This document shows positions 17,160 to 24,904 of a stretch of 64,000 nucleotides of DNA, piece by piece. This stretch comes from Belnapia arida (GTDB lineage Bacteria > Pseudomonadota > Alphaproteobacteria > Acetobacterales > Acetobacteraceae). The stretch lies in the NCBI RefSeq assembly GCF_016773205.1, contig NZ_JAETWB010000001.1:1339490-1403489 (forward strand), in the 5' to 3' direction. The notes under the pieces are model-generated. The model saw only the letters and a list, made by a program, of their open reading frames with translations. It was not told the origin of the DNA and ran no database searches. The translations under genes were made by a program, and so were the position numbers. Each line of letters begins with the position of its first letter. Within the stretch, counting starts at the first letter, position 1.

Positions 17160-17651
17160 TCACGCGGGAAGACGCCCGAAGACGGTTTCGGCCTCGATCC
17201 GGGCGACATCCGCCGGGCGGGGAAAGGGCGCGGGTGGCGGTTCGCCCTCGGCGCGGGGGCGGCCGATGCGGGCGAAGAAGGTCTCGAGCCCGCCGGGCAA
17301 GATAAGCCAGAGCAGGGTTAGCGGCCCCTGCCCTGTATTGTGGAAGCTGTGCGGCAGGTTGCGAGGGAGGAAGAGGCAGGTGCCAGGGCGCATCGGATGG
17401 GCCGCGCCGTCGATGCGAGCCTCGCCCTCTCCCTCCTGGACCAGGATCACCTCTTCATGCGCGTCGTGCAGGTGCTCGCGGATGTGGCAGCCAGGGTCCA
17501 CCGTCTGGGTGCCCATGGCGAAAGGGTTCTCGGCTCCGGTCACGGCCGGGTCGAGCAGGCAGCGGACGAAGCCGTTGGCAGGGACGGGTTGCCAGAAGCC
17601 CGGCGCTTCGCCGGGCTGGCGGATCACGAGGCGGGCAGCGGTCTCGGGCAT
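17160..17651 (-). CDS. Cupin domain protein
   Basis: A 163-residue single-domain cupin. Motif 1 is HIREHLHDAHEEVILVQEGEG (several His and Glu metal ligands) and motif 2 is PRNLPHSFHNTGQ. Such proteins bind a metal and act as dioxygenases, isomerases or ligand sensors. It lies 55 bases upstream of the SGNH gene on the same strand. No specific reaction can be assigned. Confidence 0.82.
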   Translation of the reverse strand: MPETAARLVIRQPGEAPGFWQPVPANGFVRCLLDPAVTGAENPFAMGTQTVDPGCHIREHLHDAHEEVILVQEGEGEARIDGAAHPMRPGTCLFLPRNLPHSFHNTGQGPLTLLWLILPGGLETFFARIGRPRAEGEPPPAPFPRPADVARIEAETVFGRLPA

Positions 17652-17705
17652 GGCGGGGCTCCTCCCCCGCCATGATCCAGGGAGCGGTGACGGGCGTCCA
17701 GCGCT

Positions 17706-17948
17706 TCAGCGCCAGCCGCGGTGGTAGCCGCCGCCGTAACCGCCACCGTAATAGCCCCGGTTGCCGTAACCACCGCCGTAGTAGCCCCGGTTGCCGTAGC
17801 CGCCGCCGTAGGCGTAGCGCGGCTGACCGCCGTAGCCGTAGCCAGAGCCCTGATGACGGTAGCCGTAGCCGCCCGTATAGGCGACGCAACCGCCGAGGCT
17901 ACCGGTGAGGGTAAGCAAGGCCAGAATCTTCATCAACCGGCGGGCCAT
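17706..17948 (-). CDS. Small Gly/Tyr-rich lipoprotein
   Basis: An 80-residue protein too repetitive for family assignment. It has a lipoprotein signal with the lipobox cysteine at residue 21 (SLGGC). The rest is Gly/Tyr/Arg-rich, with the decamer GYGNRGYYGG repeated twice and further GGYGGG units. The matching DNA is a short direct repeat around 17740-17810. Such proteins are probably exposed in the envelope; their function is unknown. A GGAGG-type site lies just upstream of the start. Confidence 0.7.
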   Translation of the reverse strand: MARRLMKILALLTLTGSLGGCVAYTGGYGYRHQGSGYGYGGQPRYAYGGGYGNRGYYGGGYGNRGYYGGGYGGGYHRGWR

Positions 17949-18094
17949 GGCGACCTCCCTGGAGGATTGGCGGTTGGGGGGCGAGCCTTCCTCCTGCATG
18001 ACATGAAAGACAGGAACCATGGCCCGAGCGCGGCCAGGACGGGACGGTTTCGTGGCAGCACGGTCTTGTTTCCGCCATGCGCGCTGGAAGCCGG

Positions 18095-18922
18095 TCAGGT
18101 CCGGCCGAGCAGGCCGGCGAGGGTGACCGCGAGCCGGTCGCCGAGGCCTCGGGTCGGCGGGACGGTCTGACCGCGGGCGAGGCGGCGTAGGTCGCGGCGG
18201 GCCAGCACCAGCGGCAGGGCGGCGGCAATGGCCCGGCGCGGCGGGCGGGCGCGGAGGGCCTGGGCCTGGCGGAGGCCACTCCCGGCCAGGGTGGCGATGA
18301 CCGGGGTGGCGGTGGCCGGGTCGGCGATCACCTCCTCGGCAGTGAGCCCCGCGGCGGCGAGGGCGTCGGCGGGGAGCAGGCAGCGGCCCTGGCTGGCCAG
18401 GGCGGCGGTGCTGCGGAGGATGCCGGCGAGCCCATAGGCGGCGCCGGCCTCCTGCAAGGCGGCGAGCACGGGGCCGGTGGCGCCGAGCAGGCGGCCGGCG
18501 GTGACGGCGAAGCCGCCGGCGCTGGCACGGCAATAGGCGGCGAAGGCGGCCTCGGTCGGGATGCCCTCCTCCTCCGCCTCGGCCTCGCGGGCATCGGCCA
18601 TGGCCTGGAGGCCGGCGGGGTCCAACAGGTTGGCGGTGATCGCCGCATGCAGCGGGCCCGCGACCTCGTGGCGGCGGGGGGGCTTGCCGGTCGCCGCCTC
18701 CTCCACCGCGTCGCGCCACCATTGCAGGCGAATCAGGGCGATCATCGGGGTGCGGGCGGCCTCCCGCGCCCGGGCCAGCTCGTGGTTGTAGGCGATCAGG
18801 GTGAAGAGCGCCTCCCGCCGCTCCGCAGGCGCGAAGAGCGCGCAGAGAAAGCGGTCCGGGTCATGCGCGCGGGCGAAGGCGCCAAGGGGGGACAGGGCTT
18901 GGGGCGGGATGGTGTCGGGCAT
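18095..18922 (-). CDS. Squalene/phytoene synthase family protein, NDUFAF6-like
   Basis: A 275-residue protein from ATG 18922 (an ATG at 18934 is also possible). The fold pattern LIAYNHELARARE ... IRLQWWRDAVEE ... YCRASAGGFAVTAGRLLGA ... YGLAGILRS matches the trans-prenyltransferase-like family. The first Asp-rich motif of active phytoene/squalene synthases is not seen (NHELARARE in its place). It therefore resembles the NDUFAF6-type complex I assembly homologues common in Alphaproteobacteria rather than an active carotenoid enzyme. Confidence 0.75.
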   Translation of the reverse strand: MPDTIPPQALSPLGAFARAHDPDRFLCALFAPAERREALFTLIAYNHELARAREAARTPMIALIRLQWWRDAVEEAATGKPPRRHEVAGPLHAAITANLLDPAGLQAMADAREAEAEEEGIPTEAAFAAYCRASAGGFAVTAGRLLGATGPVLAALQEAGAAYGLAGILRSTAALASQGRCLLPADALAAAGLTAEEVIADPATATPVIATLAGSGLRQAQALRARPPRRAIAAALPLVLARRDLRRLARGQTVPPTRGLGDRLAVTLAGLLGRT

Positions 18923-19030
18923 CGCAGGCTTCATGCCCGCTTGCTTGACGGGCGGGAAGCCGCCGCCTAGCTCTCGCCCTAGCTCCCGGACCTGCCGGGT
19001 GCCGTAGCCCACATAAACGGGAGAGATCCA

Positions 19031-19669
19031 ATGGCCTTCAGCCTGCCGCCGCTGCCATACGACACCAGCGCGCTCGCCGCCCAGGGCATGTGCCAGGAGA
19101 CGCTCGAGTTGCACCATGGCAAGCACCACAACGCCTATGTCACCGCGCTCAACGGGCTGATCGAAAGCAAGGGCCTCGCCGGCAAGTCGCTTGAGCAGAT
19201 CGTCGCCGAGGCGGGCAAGGCCGGGGCCGACGGGCTGCCGGTGCTCAACCAGGCGGGACAGCACTGGAACCACATCCTGTTCTGGCAGGTGATGTCGCCG
19301 AAGGGCGGCGGGGACAAGCTGCCGGGGACGCTCGCCGCGAAGATCGACCAGGATCTCGGCGGGCTTGCGCAGTTCAAGGAAGCCTTCAAGCAGGCGGGCG
19401 TGACGCAGTTCGGCTCCGGCTGGGCCTGGCTGATCGTCGGCGCCGACGGCAAGCTGAAGGTGACGAAGACGCCGAACGGCTCCAACCCGGTCGCCACCGG
19501 CGAGGGCACGCCCATCCTCGGCGTCGACGTGTGGGAGCACGCCTACTACCTCGACTTCCGCAACGTGCGACCGAACTACCTCGACAACTTCCTCAACAAG
19601 CTCGTCGATTGGGAAGTGGTCGAGACGCTGCTGAAGAATGGTGGCCTGAAGTCCGGCCAGAGCGCGTAA
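19031..19669 (+). CDS. sodB: Superoxide dismutase, Fe/Mn family
   Basis: A 212-residue cytosolic Fe-type SOD (no signal peptide). Metal ligands are visible: the His in LELHHGKHHNAYV, the His in AGQHWNHILFW, and Asp/His in GVDVWEHAYYLD. The Ala/Gln/Trp pattern LIVGADGKLKV and FGSGWAWL fits the iron form. It removes superoxide. A GGAGAG site precedes the ATG, and a strong palindrome follows the gene. Confidence 0.95.
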   Translation: MAFSLPPLPYDTSALAAQGMCQETLELHHGKHHNAYVTALNGLIESKGLAGKSLEQIVAEAGKAGADGLPVLNQAGQHWNHILFWQVMSPKGGGDKLPGTLAAKIDQDLGGLAQFKEAFKQAGVTQFGSGWAWLIVGADGKLKVTKTPNGSNPVATGEGTPILGVDVWEHAYYLDFRNVRPNYLDNFLNKLVDWEVVETLLKNGGLKSGQSA

Positions 19670-19691
19670 CGCCGCAGATCGGGCGGGCGTA

Positions 19692-19715
19692 CCTTCCGCG
19701 GCATGCCGCGGAAGG
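19692..19715. terminator. Bidirectional hairpin terminator between sodB and isochorismatase gene
   Basis: These 24 bases are a perfect palindrome (CCTTCCGCGGCA and its reverse complement) placed between the convergent sodB and isochorismatase-like genes, 22 bases after the sodB stop. There is no clear T run on either side, so termination is inferred from position and stem strength. Confidence 0.65.
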
Positions 19716-19726
19716 CTCTGCCGGTC

Positions 19727-20323
19727 TCAGCCCAGCGCCGAGACCGGCACCACCACGGCGAAGCGGTCGGCCAGTTCGGCGAGCGCGATGCGGTGGATCT
19801 CGGCGCCGCTGAGGGCGGGGCCGCCGAGCGGGTCCGGCAGGGGGCGGGTCGCCGCGGCATCGCCCGCGATCGTCACCCGGTAGCCGAGATCGAGTGCCGC
19901 GCGGGCGGTGCTGCTGATGCACATATGGGTCTGGAAGCCGGCGAGGACGAGCTCGCGGCGGCCGAGCGCGGCCAGCGCCTCGCCGAGGCCGGTCTGGGCG
20001 AAGGCGTTCGGCAGGGGCTTCTCGATCACCCGCTCGCCGGCCTGCGGCGCGGCTTCATCGACAATGGCGCCGCCTTCCGCCTCGCGATCGAAGAGGCTGC
20101 CGGCGCGGCCCTTATGGGCGACGTGGATGACCGGCGTGCCAGCGGCACGGGCAGCGCGCAGCAGGGCGGCGAGGCGTTCGAGCGCGGGCTCGATGCCCTC
20201 CAGCGAAAGCTTGCCGGTGCGGTACTCGCTCTGGGCATCGACGACGACGAGGACGGCCTCGGCGAGGGGCGGTGGCGCGAGCGGGGCGCCCGCCATCTGC
20301 AGCAGGGTCTTGGGGTCGGACAT
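19727..20323 (-). CDS. Isochorismatase-like cysteine hydrolase
   Basis: A 198-residue protein with the cysteine hydrolase triad: Asp29 (VVVDAQSEY), Lys102 (IEKPLPNAF) and Cys135 (GFQTHMCISST). The family covers isochorismatase, nicotinamidase, biuret hydrolase and oxamate/ureidoacrylate amidohydrolases. The substrate is not readable from the motifs. Since biuret hydrolase (a producer of allophanate) belongs to this family and atzF lies about 10 kb away, that activity is worth testing, but nothing in the sequence proves it. Confidence 0.8.
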   Translation of the reverse strand: MSDPKTLLQMAGAPLAPPPLAEAVLVVVDAQSEYRTGKLSLEGIEPALERLAALLRAARAAGTPVIHVAHKGRAGSLFDREAEGGAIVDEAAPQAGERVIEKPLPNAFAQTGLGEALAALGRRELVLAGFQTHMCISSTARAALDLGYRVTIAGDAAATRPLPDPLGGPALSGAEIHRIALAELADRFAVVVPVSALG

Positions 20324-20502
20324 CGGCGGTTCCTCGGTTGTTGGGCGACCATGCCAAAATGGGGCGGGCCTGACCTCTGCCGAGGGCGCGGGACGGCTCC
20401 CACGGAGCGGATTCCGTTTGCGTCGGCTCACGGACCCCGATCTAGCCTGCTGTTTGAGCGAGCAAACTCCGCTTAGGTGCTTCGACCTGAACGGAGGCTG
20501 CT

Positions 20503-20925
20503 TTAGTCCGCGAATGCCGGAGGCCGGGCAAGGCCGGGGGCGAAGCGGCCAAAGGGCTCGGCCAGCCCCTCGGGCCAGCGGGAGTGACGGGAGGGGGCGA
20601 GATAGACCGCCTCGCCGTCGATCAACAGCAGGAGGAAGAGCTGCTCGGCCTGCCAGTCGAAGGCGAGGAAGAGGCCGCGATCACCATCCCTCCCCCAGCC
20701 GACCAGCCAGCGTTCGGCGACCAGGGTGACCGGGGGTCCCGGCAGGCGCAGCCCCTCGTAGACCGATTGCTGGCGGCCGCGGGCGGCACCGCGCAAGGAC
20801 AGAGAAACGGCGGGCTCGGCGGCGAGCTGGACGAGCGTGCCGCCCTCGGCGCGGCGCACGCCAGGCTCGGCCGCGAGGCCGGGCGCGGGCAGCAGCAGCG
20901 CCGCCAGCGCCCGGCGCGGGATCAC
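20503..20925 (-). CDS. Hypothetical secreted protein downstream of yajC
   Basis: A 140-residue protein. The start is probably the GTG at 20925, which overlaps the yajC stop (GTGA), giving a signal-like N terminus (ALAALLLPAPGLAAEP). The body is beta-rich (TLVAERWLVGWGRDGDRGLFLAFDW) without a motif I recognise. Coupling to yajC suggests cotranscription, not necessarily shared function. Confidence 0.6.
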   Translation of the reverse strand: MIPRRALAALLLPAPGLAAEPGVRRAEGGTLVQLAAEPAVSLSLRGAARGRQQSVYEGLRLPGPPVTLVAERWLVGWGRDGDRGLFLAFDWQAEQLFLLLLIDGEAVYLAPSRHSRWPEGLAEPFGRFAPGLARPPAFAD

Positions 20926-21254
20926 GCCTTGGGCGCCTCGGCCCCGATCGGCTTCAGCACGTCGCCGATGGTCTGGCGCAGCACGCTGACGCGGACATTG
21001 GGGGCGATCTCCACCTCCACCTCGTCCACGCCCTCCTTCACGGTGACGACCTTGGCGATGATGCCGCCGGCGGTCAGCACGCGGTCGCCGCGCTTGAGCG
21101 AGGCGAGCAGGGCACGGTGCTCGCGCTGCTTCTTCTGCTGCGGGCGGATCAGCATGAAGTAGAAAACGCCGAAGATCAGCAGCAGCGGCGCGAGCTGGGT
21201 GACAAGCCCAACGGCGCCGGCGGCGTCCTGGGCATAGGCGGGGGAGATCAGCAT
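20922..21254 (-). CDS. yajC: Preprotein translocase accessory subunit YajC
   Basis: A 110-residue protein with one transmembrane segment (about residues 18-37, LVTQLAPLLLIFGVFYFMLI), followed at once by RPQQKKQREH and the conserved KRGDRVLTAGGI block. These are the YajC hallmarks. YajC associates with SecDF at the inner membrane; secD/secF are not in the window. It overlaps the downstream hypothetical gene. Confidence 0.93.
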   Translation of the reverse strand: MLISPAYAQDAAGAVGLVTQLAPLLLIFGVFYFMLIRPQQKKQREHRALLASLKRGDRVLTAGGIIAKVVTVKEGVDEVEVEIAPNVRVSVLRQTIGDVLKPIGAEAPKA

Positions 21255-21367
21255 CCCGGGCGATTTCCTTGTTGGGCCGGCTTGCCGTATGCGGCGGGCG
21301 CAAACTAGCTTTCGCCCCCCGCCCGTCAAGCCTTCCCCGTATCGGCCCCTCCTGACTGGAATACCCC

Positions 21368-22213
21368 ATGGACACCGCCCTGCTCGCCCGCATCGCCGAA
21401 GCGCTGGAGCGCCTGGCGCCGCCGCCGCCGCCCGCGCCCTCGCTGGAGGGCGCGGATGCCTTCGTCTGGCATCCGGAGCCGGTGGCGCGGCTGGCGCCGG
21501 TGGCAAAGGTGGCGCGGGTCGAGATCGGGCTGTTGCAGGGCGTCGACCGGCAGAAGGGCATCCTGCTCGAGAACACGCTGCGCTTCGCCCGCGGCTTCCC
21601 GGCCAACAACGTGATGCTCTGGGGCGCGCGCGGGATGGGGAAGTCCTCCCTCGTCAAGGCCGCCCATGCCGCGGCGCTGGCGGAGCGGCCAGGGAGCCTC
21701 GCGCTGATCGAGATCCAGCGGGAGGATATCCGCAGCCTGCCGGCGCTGCTGAATATCCTGCGCGGGCAGGCGCGACGCTGCCTCGTCTTCTGCGACGACC
21801 TTTCCTTCGAGCGGGAGGATGCCGACTACAAGGCGCTGAAGAGCGTGCTCGATGGCGGGATCGAGGGGCGGCCGGCGAATGTGCTGTTCTACGCGACCAG
21901 CAACCGGCGCCACCTGATGTCGCGAGACATGATCGAGAACGAGCGCAGCACCGCCATCAACCCGGGCGAGGCGGTGGAGGAGAAGGTCTCGCTCAGCGAC
22001 CGGTTCGGGCTGTGGCTCGGCTTCCACAATTGCGACCAGCCGACCTACTTCGCCATGGTCGAGGGCTATGCGCGGGCGCTGGGGCTCGAGGTCGGTGAGG
22101 AGGAGATCAGGCGGCAGGCGAATGAGTGGTCGGTGACGCGCGGCGGGCGGTCGGGGCGGGTGGCCTGGCAGTTCATCCAGGATCTGGCGGGGAGGATGGG
22201 CGTCGCGGCCTGA
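21368..22213 (+). CDS. DUF815 family AAA+ ATPase
   Basis: A 281-residue P-loop protein. Walker A is GARGMGKSSLV, Walker B is CLVFCDDLSFE, and the sensor-like segment is LFYATSNRRHLM. The string NPGEAVEEKVSLSDRFGLWLGF is highly typical of DUF815 proteins, which are widespread in Alphaproteobacteria but of unknown role. It lies divergently from yajC, a common arrangement in this class. Confidence 0.85.
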   Translation: MDTALLARIAEALERLAPPPPPAPSLEGADAFVWHPEPVARLAPVAKVARVEIGLLQGVDRQKGILLENTLRFARGFPANNVMLWGARGMGKSSLVKAAHAAALAERPGSLALIEIQREDIRSLPALLNILRGQARRCLVFCDDLSFEREDADYKALKSVLDGGIEGRPANVLFYATSNRRHLMSRDMIENERSTAINPGEAVEEKVSLSDRFGLWLGFHNCDQPTYFAMVEGYARALGLEVGEEEIRRQANEWSVTRGGRSGRVAWQFIQDLAGRMGVAA

Positions 22214-22242
22214 GCTTGAGGGGGCCTTGCCCCCTCAAGCTC
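22212..22242. terminator. Strong hairpin between DUF815 gene and serS (element 1)
   Basis: A perfect 13-base-pair stem (22212-22224 with 22230-22242) and a 5-base loop. It begins at the DUF815 stop codon. With the next hairpin it fills the gap between two convergent genes and probably terminates both. Confidence 0.75.
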
Positions 22243-22247
22243 CCTCA

Positions 22248-22269
22248 CCAAAGGCCGAAAGGCTTTTGG
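22248..22269. terminator. Second hairpin with GAAA tetraloop (element 2)
   Basis: A 9-base-pair stem (one G-T wobble) closes a GAAA loop at 22257-22260; the right arm contains a TTTT run. It lies 5 bases from the first hairpin and 10 bases from the serS stop on the other strand. Confidence 0.7.
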
Positions 22270-22279
22270 AAACCACGAG

Positions 22280-23536
22280 TCAAGAGATGCGGTCCAGGCC
22301 ACCCATTCCGGGGCACAGTACCTCGGGGATGACAACGCTGCCATCCGCCTGCTGGTGCGTCTCCATCACCGCGATCAGCGCGCGGCCGACGGCGACGCCG
22401 CTGCCGTTCAGCGTGTGCAGGAAGACGTTGCCTTTGCCCTCGCTCGGCTTCATGCGCGCGTTCATGCGGCGGGCCTGGAAGTCGCGGCAATTGGAGCAGG
22501 AGGAAATCTCCCGCCACGCCCCCTGGCCCGGCAGCCAGACCTCGAGGTCATAGGTCTTCGCCGCGCTGAAGCCAGTATCGCCGGCGCATAGCACCACGCG
22601 GCGCCATGTAAGCCCAAGCTCGGTCAGCACCCGCTCCGCGCAGCGTGTCATCCGCTCATGCTCGGCGGCGCTGTCCTCGGGGCGGGTGACGGAGACCATC
22701 TCGACCTTGTGGAACTGGTGCTGGCGGAGCATGCCGCGCGTGTCCCGCCCGGCGCTGCCGGCCTCGGAGCGGAAGCTCGGCGAGAGCGCGGTGTAGCGGA
22801 AGGGCAGCGCCGCCTCGGGGACGATCTCGTCGCGGACCAGGTTGGTCAGCGGCACCTCGGCGGTCGGGATGAGGTAGCGGCCATCGGTCGTCTTGAAGAG
22901 GTCTTCCTCGAATTTCGGCAGCTGGCTGGTGCCGTACATGCTGGCGGCGTTGACGAGATACGGCACCGACGTCTCGGTATAGCCGTGCTCCGTCGCATGG
23001 AGCGTCAGCATCCACTGACCGAGGGCGCGCTCCAGCCGGGCGAGGGCGCCGCGGAGCACGGTGAAGCGGGCGCCGGCCAGCTTGGAGGCGGCGGCGAAAT
23101 CCATCAGGCCGAGGGCCTCGCCCAGCTCGAAGTGTTGCTTCGGCGTGAAATTCGGCCGTGGCGGCTCGCCATGCTGGTGCAGGACGACGTTGTCCGACTC
23201 GTCGCGGCCATCGGGGACGTCCGCATCGAGGATACCGGGGAGGGAGGCGAGGCGGTCGTCGATCTCGAAGCGCTGGGTCTCGAAGGCTTCGAGGCGCTGG
23301 CGTAGGTCGCGGGCCTCCTCCTCCAACGCGGCGGTGTCCTCGCCCTTGCGCTTCCGCAGGCCGATCTGCTTCGCCAGCTCGTTGCGGCGGGAAAGTGCCT
23401 CCTGCTGGCGCGTCAGCTCCTCACGGCGGACTGCATCCAGGGCGAGGAGTTCGGCACTCACCGGGGCGAGGCCCCGGCGGGCCATGGCGGCGTCGAACCC
23501 GGCCGGGTCGGCGCGAAGGGCACGGATGTCATGCAT
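22280..23536 (-). CDS. serS: Seryl-tRNA synthetase
   Basis: A 418-residue class II synthetase. The N-terminal coiled-coil arm (about residues 30-105, rich in Glu/Arg) binds the tRNA-Ser variable arm. The catalytic core carries motif 2 ([21 protein letters not shown]) and motif 3 ([16 protein letters not shown]). Length and order are standard. The start codon lies 3 bases after the tatC stop on the same strand, as in many alphaproteobacterial tat-serS clusters. Confidence 0.96.
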   Translation of the reverse strand: MHDIRALRADPAGFDAAMARRGLAPVSAELLALDAVRREELTRQQEALSRRNELAKQIGLRKRKGEDTAALEEEARDLRQRLEAFETQRFEIDDRLASLPGILDADVPDGRDESDNVVLHQHGEPPRPNFTPKQHFELGEALGLMDFAAASKLAGARFTVLRGALARLERALGQWMLTLHATEHGYTETSVPYLVNAASMYGTSQLPKFEEDLFKTTDGRYLIPTAEVPLTNLVRDEIVPEAALPFRYTALSPSFRSEAGSAGRDTRGMLRQHQFHKVEMVSVTRPEDSAAEHERMTRCAERVLTELGLTWRRVVLCAGDTGFSAAKTYDLEVWLPGQGAWREISSCSNCRDFQARRMNARMKPSEGKGNVFLHTLNGSGVAVGRALIAVMETHQQADGSVVIPEVLCPGMGGLDRIS

Positions 23537-23539
23537 GGG

Positions 23540-24331
23540 TCAGGTCTTCGTCCCGCCGTCCTTCTTTCGCCCCATCCAGGTCGCGGCGAGGATTGAGATC
23601 TCGTAAAGGGCGATCATCGGCACCGCGAGGCCGATCTGGCTGATGACATCGGGCGGCGTGATCACCGCGGCGAACACGAACATCCCGACGATGGCGTAGC
23701 GGCGGCCCTTCCTCAGCGTCTCGACGCTCAGGATGCCGACACGGCAGAGCAGCGTCAGCAGCACCGGCAGCTGGAAGGCGATGCCGAAGGCGAGGATCAT
23801 CTGCATGACCAGCGAGAGGTACTCGCTGACCTTGGCCTCGAGCTGGATCGGCAGCGCACCCTCGCCCGGCGGCGTCTCGAAGGTGATGAAGAAGTGCCAG
23901 GCGAGCGGGAAGATGAAGTAGTAGGCCAGCGCCGCGCCCATGACGAAGAGGAAGGGCGAGGCGACGAGGAAGGGCGTGATCGCCCGCTTCTCGCTACGGT
24001 AGAGGCCAGGTGCCACGAACAGCCAGACCTGCGTCGCCCACATCGGGAAGCTGAAGAAGACCGCGCCGAAGAAGGCGACCTTCAGATAGGTGAAGAAGGC
24101 CTCGTAGAGGGCGGTGAAGATCATCCGCCGCTCGCCGCCGCCCTGGTTCTGCAGGATGTCGGCGAGCGGGCGGGCGAGGAAGCCGTAGATCTGGGCAGAG
24201 AAGTAGTAGCAGACGGCGAAGGCGATGGCGAAGGCGCCGACCGACCAGAGCAGCCGCGTGCGCAGCTCCATCAGGTGATCGAGCAGCGGCATCGGCTTGT
24301 CGTCGATGGAATCGTCCGGGTCGCGCGGCAC
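23540..24331 (-). CDS. tatC: Sec-independent translocase subunit TatC
   Basis: A 263-residue protein with six predicted transmembrane segments. The conserved N-terminal LLDHLMELRTRLLW, the FYxxFxxxP-like periplasmic region (ALYEAFFTYLKVAFF), and the ending TPPDVISQIGLAVPMIALYEISI are clear TatC features. TatC recognises twin-arginine signals and forms the receptor with TatB. It follows tatB by 12 bases. Confidence 0.95.
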   Translation of the reverse strand: MPRDPDDSIDDKPMPLLDHLMELRTRLLWSVGAFAIAFAVCYYFSAQIYGFLARPLADILQNQGGGERRMIFTALYEAFFTYLKVAFFGAVFFSFPMWATQVWLFVAPGLYRSEKRAITPFLVASPFLFVMGAALAYYFIFPLAWHFFITFETPPGEGALPIQLEAKVSEYLSLVMQMILAFGIAFQLPVLLTLLCRVGILSVETLRKGRRYAIVGMFVFAAVITPPDVISQIGLAVPMIALYEISILAATWMGRKKDGGTKT

Positions 24332-24343
24332 GGGCGTGGGTGC

Positions 24344-24838
24344 TCAGCTCTGTTGGGGCGGTTGGGCCGGGGCCGGGTCGGCCGGCGGCACGAAGGCGGG
24401 CGGGGCCGGCGGCGCAGCGGCCGTGGGCACGGCACCCGGCGGGATGAAGGCCGGGGCGGCCGGGCGCGGCGGCTCGGGGGCCGGCGGGCCGAAGCTCTCG
24501 GCGGCCGGCGCCGGAGTTGGCGCTGGCGGCGGCGTGTAGCTCGGCTTCAGCGGGTCCTCGGTGAAGGTCTTCCGGATGGAGCCGTCCTTGTCCACTGCCC
24601 TGGTGAGCTCGTCGCGGACGTTGAAGCGGCGGATCTCGTTGATCGACTGCCGCACCTCGTCGAGATTGGCCTCGCGGACCAGCTCGTCGGCCTGGCCCTG
24701 GAACTCGCTGGCCATGCGGCGCAGCTTGGCGATGCCGCGTGCGATGCCGCGGATGGCCTCGGGCAGGTCCTTCGGGCCGATGACGACGAGCGCCACCACG
24801 CCGATCAGGGCAATCTCGGACCAGGCTAGATCGAACAT
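24344..24838 (-). CDS. tatB: Sec-independent translocase subunit TatB
   Basis: A 164-residue protein starting MFDLAWSEIALIGVVALVVIGPKDLP: one transmembrane helix, the GPKDLP hinge, then an amphipathic helix and a long Ala/Pro-rich tail. This is typical alphaproteobacterial TatB. TatB and TatC form the receptor complex. Unusually, no tatA lies upstream; that place is taken by an ABC ATPase gene 66 bases away. Confidence 0.9.
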   Translation of the reverse strand: MFDLAWSEIALIGVVALVVIGPKDLPEAIRGIARGIAKLRRMASEFQGQADELVREANLDEVRQSINEIRRFNVRDELTRAVDKDGSIRKTFTEDPLKPSYTPPPAPTPAPAAESFGPPAPEPPRPAAPAFIPPGAVPTAAAPPAPPAFVPPADPAPAQPPQQS

Positions 24839-24904
24839 CGTGTCTCCGGCTCCGCCTCGTCGCGCGGGCCGCCTCCGTTAGCAGGATAGCCCGGCCACGC
24901 CAAT

